Below are positions 53,659 to 56,168 of a stretch of DNA of 56,168 nt, piece by piece. A program made the position numbers and the translations under genes. Within the stretch, counting starts at the first letter, position 1; each line of letters begins with the position of its first letter. Below the pieces are notes generated by a model. The model had not been told where the DNA came from. It worked only from the letters and a program-made list of their open reading frames with translations, and searched no databases. Source of the DNA: DATFLS01 sp964413425 (GTDB taxonomy: Bacteria > Fidelibacterota > JAANXI01); NCBI GenBank assembly GCA_964413425.1, contig CAYPST010000019.1, positions 1 through 56,168 on the forward strand, read 5' to 3'.

Positions 53659-56031
53659 TTGAGAAGAAATCTTCGTTATCTCTGGTGTATAATCATTTCT
53701 TTTTTGCTGGTTCACCATCATGCTCCGGGACAACGGATAGTGGATTACGACTCCTATTCCGAGAGCTATTTCGATTCCATCCGCGCCACTGTCAACGATA
53801 CGACCGAGGAGCATTACGCCATCAACGCCTACCGCCTGCAGACTTCGGAACACATCACCATCGATGGGAAACTGACGGAATCCGCGTGGTCCAATGCGGA
53901 GCACGAAGATGATCTTCTGGAAAAGGAACCCTATCCCCTCATTCCCATGAGCGAGAAAACAGAATTTGCTATCCTGTATGATGATGAAAATCTTTACATT
54001 GGTGTATGGTGCTGGGACAGCGAACCGGAGAAAATCATTCAGCAGGTGACGCCCCGGGGCACTTCCGGTCCGGACAATCTCCAGATGTTTTTGGATTCTT
54101 ACCATGATCACCGCACCGGATACAAGTTCACAGTCTCTCCCACCGGGGTGCAGTTAGACGAGCTCCGGTATGACGATGTAAAGCGGGATTCCAACTGGAA
54201 TGGCGTGTGGTATTCGGCAGGGTCGGTGGATCACCGAGGCTGGTATGCGGAACTGAAGATCCCGTTTTTCAATCTCAGGTTCCGCAACCGTTCCCGGCAA
54301 ATCTGGGGTTTTAATATCATGCGATCCATTTCCAAAGATGCTTCCCGCGGCCAGTGGAAACCGCATCTTCCGGAATGGGATAATACCACCCGGATGTCCC
54401 AGCTGGGCCACATCCTGGGCATTCGCGATATCACTCCCGGGCGACGTTTTGAACTGCGTCCGTATGGTCTCTCCGGTGCCACCGAATTTGTAAACACTCC
54501 GGCCGCCAGCGATTTGAGCCTGGGCGGGGATATTCGATACAGCCCGACTCCCAATATTACCGCAGATGTGACCGTCAATCCGGATTTTGCCCAGGTAGAT
54601 GCGGATGTTTTCCAGATTAATCTGACCCGCTTCCCCACCCGGTTTCCCGAACTTCGTCCCTTTTTCACCGAACGCACCAACATTTTTAATACGCCCATGG
54701 AACTCTTTTACAGCCGGCGAATCGGTGCACGAGGGGACATTATCGGCGGCCTCAAAATGACCGGGAAATTTGCCCGGGGACTGGAATTCGGCGCTCTGGG
54801 AAATCTCACCGGAGAGTCCATCTTTTCTGCAAACCGGATAACCGGTTCTGCCCTCGAAAGAGCCCGGTTTGGTGTATTTCGAATCAAAAAAGATCTCATG
54901 GGCTCCAGCAGCATAGGGCTGCTGACGGCAGCGAAAGAGCAGGAAAACACCTACAACCGGGTTCTCGGAATTGACGGGAGTTTCATTTTGAGTACCCATA
55001 ACCTGCTGGATTTGCAGATTGCCACCGGCCAGACGGAAGCAGGATATCAAAAAAACAGGACCTATTCCCTGACGTTCACCCGCACGGGTGACCTGTTTGG
55101 CGGACAGGTTTTGTTCGAGAGGGTGGAGCCGTTCTTTGAAATCAACCGCATCGGCTATCTCCGGAAAGAATCCTCCCGGGGCTGGAACAAGGGAAGCGGC
55201 CTTCTGCGGATCAGTCCGCGCATCAATAAACATCGTATTCGGCGGGTCACACTAAATCTCGAACTGGAACGAACAACGGACCTGTTTACACCAGAGTATA
55301 TCAGCAGATGGCTGGAGAGGAACCCGGCGCTGCTTCCGGATCCGATTTTTGGCACGGTACAGAGCACCGCCTCCGGACTCGAATTTATCGCAGATGGCAC
55401 CCTGGAAACCGGGAATTTCAGACATGACGAAACAGTGACGGTGAATTTTTTGAATGAAATGACACTCATACTGGGATACACCGGATTTACCGCCACCGAA
55501 CTGACCGGCGACTACTCCGGAGACCAGTGGCAGATACGTTATGCAACCCGGCCGCTGCGCCTGGGAACGCAGTTCGCCGGGATCTTCGGACTGCATGGCG
55601 GAACGTATTACAATTTCGATCAAAAATACGTCGGCAGGCAGCGCACCTTCACAGTGGATGGGGAGGGGCGTCTTCGACACAATATTGTGACAGCCCTGCA
55701 GGGTGAATATACCCATACGTATGATCCTGCCAATGAACTGGATGGCCGCTACTGGAAACTCTCCTCGAATACCACCTGGATGTTCACCAAGGATTTCTAC
55801 CTGCGGGTACACGCCCAGGGAATATTCGGAACCACATACTATAGTCTCCCTCGCCTCTCGAATCAATATCTGTTAAGTACGCTGATCAGCTGGGAATATC
55901 GCCCCGGTAGTTTTCTGTATCTGGCATACAACCAGGGATGGGTGGACGAATCGGATCCGTTTGAATCCCGGTATTTTGCTTTTAATGACCGGACCATTGT
56001 GTTCAAGATATCCTACCTGCTGAATATTTAG
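53659..56031 (+). CDS. CBM9-like plus DUF5916 outer-membrane protein
   Basis: About 790 residues. I prefer the TTG at 53659, which has a GAGGA site five bases upstream and opens a signal peptide (LRRNLRYLWCIIISFLLVHH); the frame is open from 53575. The first 230 residues form a CBM9-like domain (ITIDGKLTESAWSNAEHEDD, LYIGVWCWDSEPE, NLQMFLDSYHDHRTGYKF), and the rest is DUF5916 with LRPFFTERTNIFNTPMELFY, SRRIGARGDIIGGLKMTGK and a beta-barrel to the terminal IVFKISYLLNI. Such proteins are outer-membrane barrels with a carbohydrate-binding head; the function is not known. It is one of very few plus-strand genes. Confidence 0.82.
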   Translation: MRRNLRYLWCIIISFLLVHHHAPGQRIVDYDSYSESYFDSIRATVNDTTEEHYAINAYRLQTSEHITIDGKLTESAWSNAEHEDDLLEKEPYPLIPMSEKTEFAILYDDENLYIGVWCWDSEPEKIIQQVTPRGTSGPDNLQMFLDSYHDHRTGYKFTVSPTGVQLDELRYDDVKRDSNWNGVWYSAGSVDHRGWYAELKIPFFNLRFRNRSRQIWGFNIMRSISKDASRGQWKPHLPEWDNTTRMSQLGHILGIRDITPGRRFELRPYGLSGATEFVNTPAASDLSLGGDIRYSPTPNITADVTVNPDFAQVDADVFQINLTRFPTRFPELRPFFTERTNIFNTPMELFYSRRIGARGDIIGGLKMTGKFARGLEFGALGNLTGESIFSANRITGSALERARFGVFRIKKDLMGSSSIGLLTAAKEQENTYNRVLGIDGSFILSTHNLLDLQIATGQTEAGYQKNRTYSLTFTRTGDLFGGQVLFERVEPFFEINRIGYLRKESSRGWNKGSGLLRISPRINKHRIRRVTLNLELERTTDLFTPEYISRWLERNPALLPDPIFGTVQSTASGLEFIADGTLETGNFRHDETVTVNFLNEMTLILGYTGFTATELTGDYSGDQWQIRYATRPLRLGTQFAGIFGLHGGTYYNFDQKYVGRQRTFTVDGEGRLRHNIVTALQGEYTHTYDPANELDGRYWKLSSNTTWMFTKDFYLRVHAQGIFGTTYYSLPRLSNQYLLSTLISWEYRPGSFLYLAYNQGWVDESDPFESRYFAFNDRTIVFKISYLLNI

Positions 56032-56121
56032 CCTAAATGATTCACAAGAAATGGCACATCCCAAGGGGATCCCGTTGGGACAGATGAACACAGAAACAAC
56101 AAGATAGCCGCAGATGGAGCC

Positions 56122-56141
56122 CCCCGGCTTAACAGCCGGGG
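56122..56141 (+). terminator. GC-rich hairpin after the CBM9-DUF5916 gene
   Basis: CCCCGGC (56122-56128) pairs with GCCGGGG (56135-56141) around a 6-nt loop and is followed by TTCCTCCTTT, about 90 bases past the stop at 56031. It may be a weak terminator or another copy of the dispersed GC palindromes. Confidence 0.45.
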
Positions 56142-56168
56142 TTCCTCCTTTGACTCCGCACACAGGCG

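Noticed and set aside
54154..55233. Long minus-strand frame inside the CBM9-DUF5916 gene
   Set aside because: Shadow of a well-supported coding frame, with no family features.

Overview
The window looks like part of a glycan-degrading chromosome from a Gram-negative bacterium of the FCB group (Bacteroidota, Balneolota, Calditrichota, KSB1 or Marinimicrobia-like). The evidence is a TonB-dependent receptor with an N-terminal carboxypeptidase-like domain, a PorV/PorQ-type outer-membrane protein, a large secreted protein with a FlgD/type IX-like C-terminus, a CBM9-DUF5916 protein, several Tat-exported sugar enzymes and many pectin-active enzymes. One promoter (28219-28247) matches the ordinary -35/-10 consensus rather than the Bacteroidota type, which argues mildly against a classical Bacteroides relative. 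TAA, TGA and TAG are all used as ordinary stops.

Layout. 1-3.4 kb: a CPBP-like membrane protein, a CapA-type phosphoesterase and a PfpI/DJ-1 protein. 3.4-18.0 kb (all minus): a secreted pectate lyase, DUF1080, a Tat-exported FucI-like protein, a Tat-exported Gfo/Idh/MocA oxidoreductase, an amber-interrupted toxin-like gene, a BNR-type lipoprotein, a DASS carboxylate transporter, a Tat-exported six-hairpin glycosidase-like protein, a tartrate/D-malate dehydrogenase, and two stumps of glycan-active genes. 18.1-28.1 kb: one compact minus-strand operon with a DeoR regulator, ribose-type ABC importer (binding protein, DUF2291, ATPase, permease), FucI-like isomerase, split transketolase and GlpK-like kinase. 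28.3-30.4 kb: a VapBC-type pair bracketed by about 150-bp repeats, then a set of long hairpins. 30.4-41 kb: second pectate lyase, DUF1593 protein, glycosidase-like protein, two unknown outer-membrane-type proteins, GH28, and several gene remnants separated by hairpin-rich intergenic DNA. 41.4-44.2 kb: a polyprenol-phosphate sugar synthase-like GT2 and a PMT/ArnT-like transferase with TPRs. 44.5-51.2 kb: PorV-like protein, secreted FlgD-tailed protein and a TonB receptor with an in-frame amber codon. 51.2-56.2 kb: a truncated unknown gene, a Tat-exported TIM-barrel-like protein and a CBM9-DUF5916 outer-membrane protein.

Reading it as a whole: extracellular lyases and GH28 would cut pectin-type polymers; the TonB receptor/PorV group may handle export or uptake at the outer membrane; Tat-exported oxidoreductase, DUF1080 and isomerase-like proteins would work on oligosaccharides in the periplasm; the 18-28 kb operon would import a free sugar, isomerise it, phosphorylate it and cleave it with a two-subunit transketolase. 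The substrate of that operon cannot be read from sequence; a pentose such as D-apiose or ribose is the best guess. The window also shows clear gene decay (at least eight broken or truncated genes) and an unusual load of palindromic intergenic repeats. I saw no CRISPR array, transposase, rRNA or tRNA.
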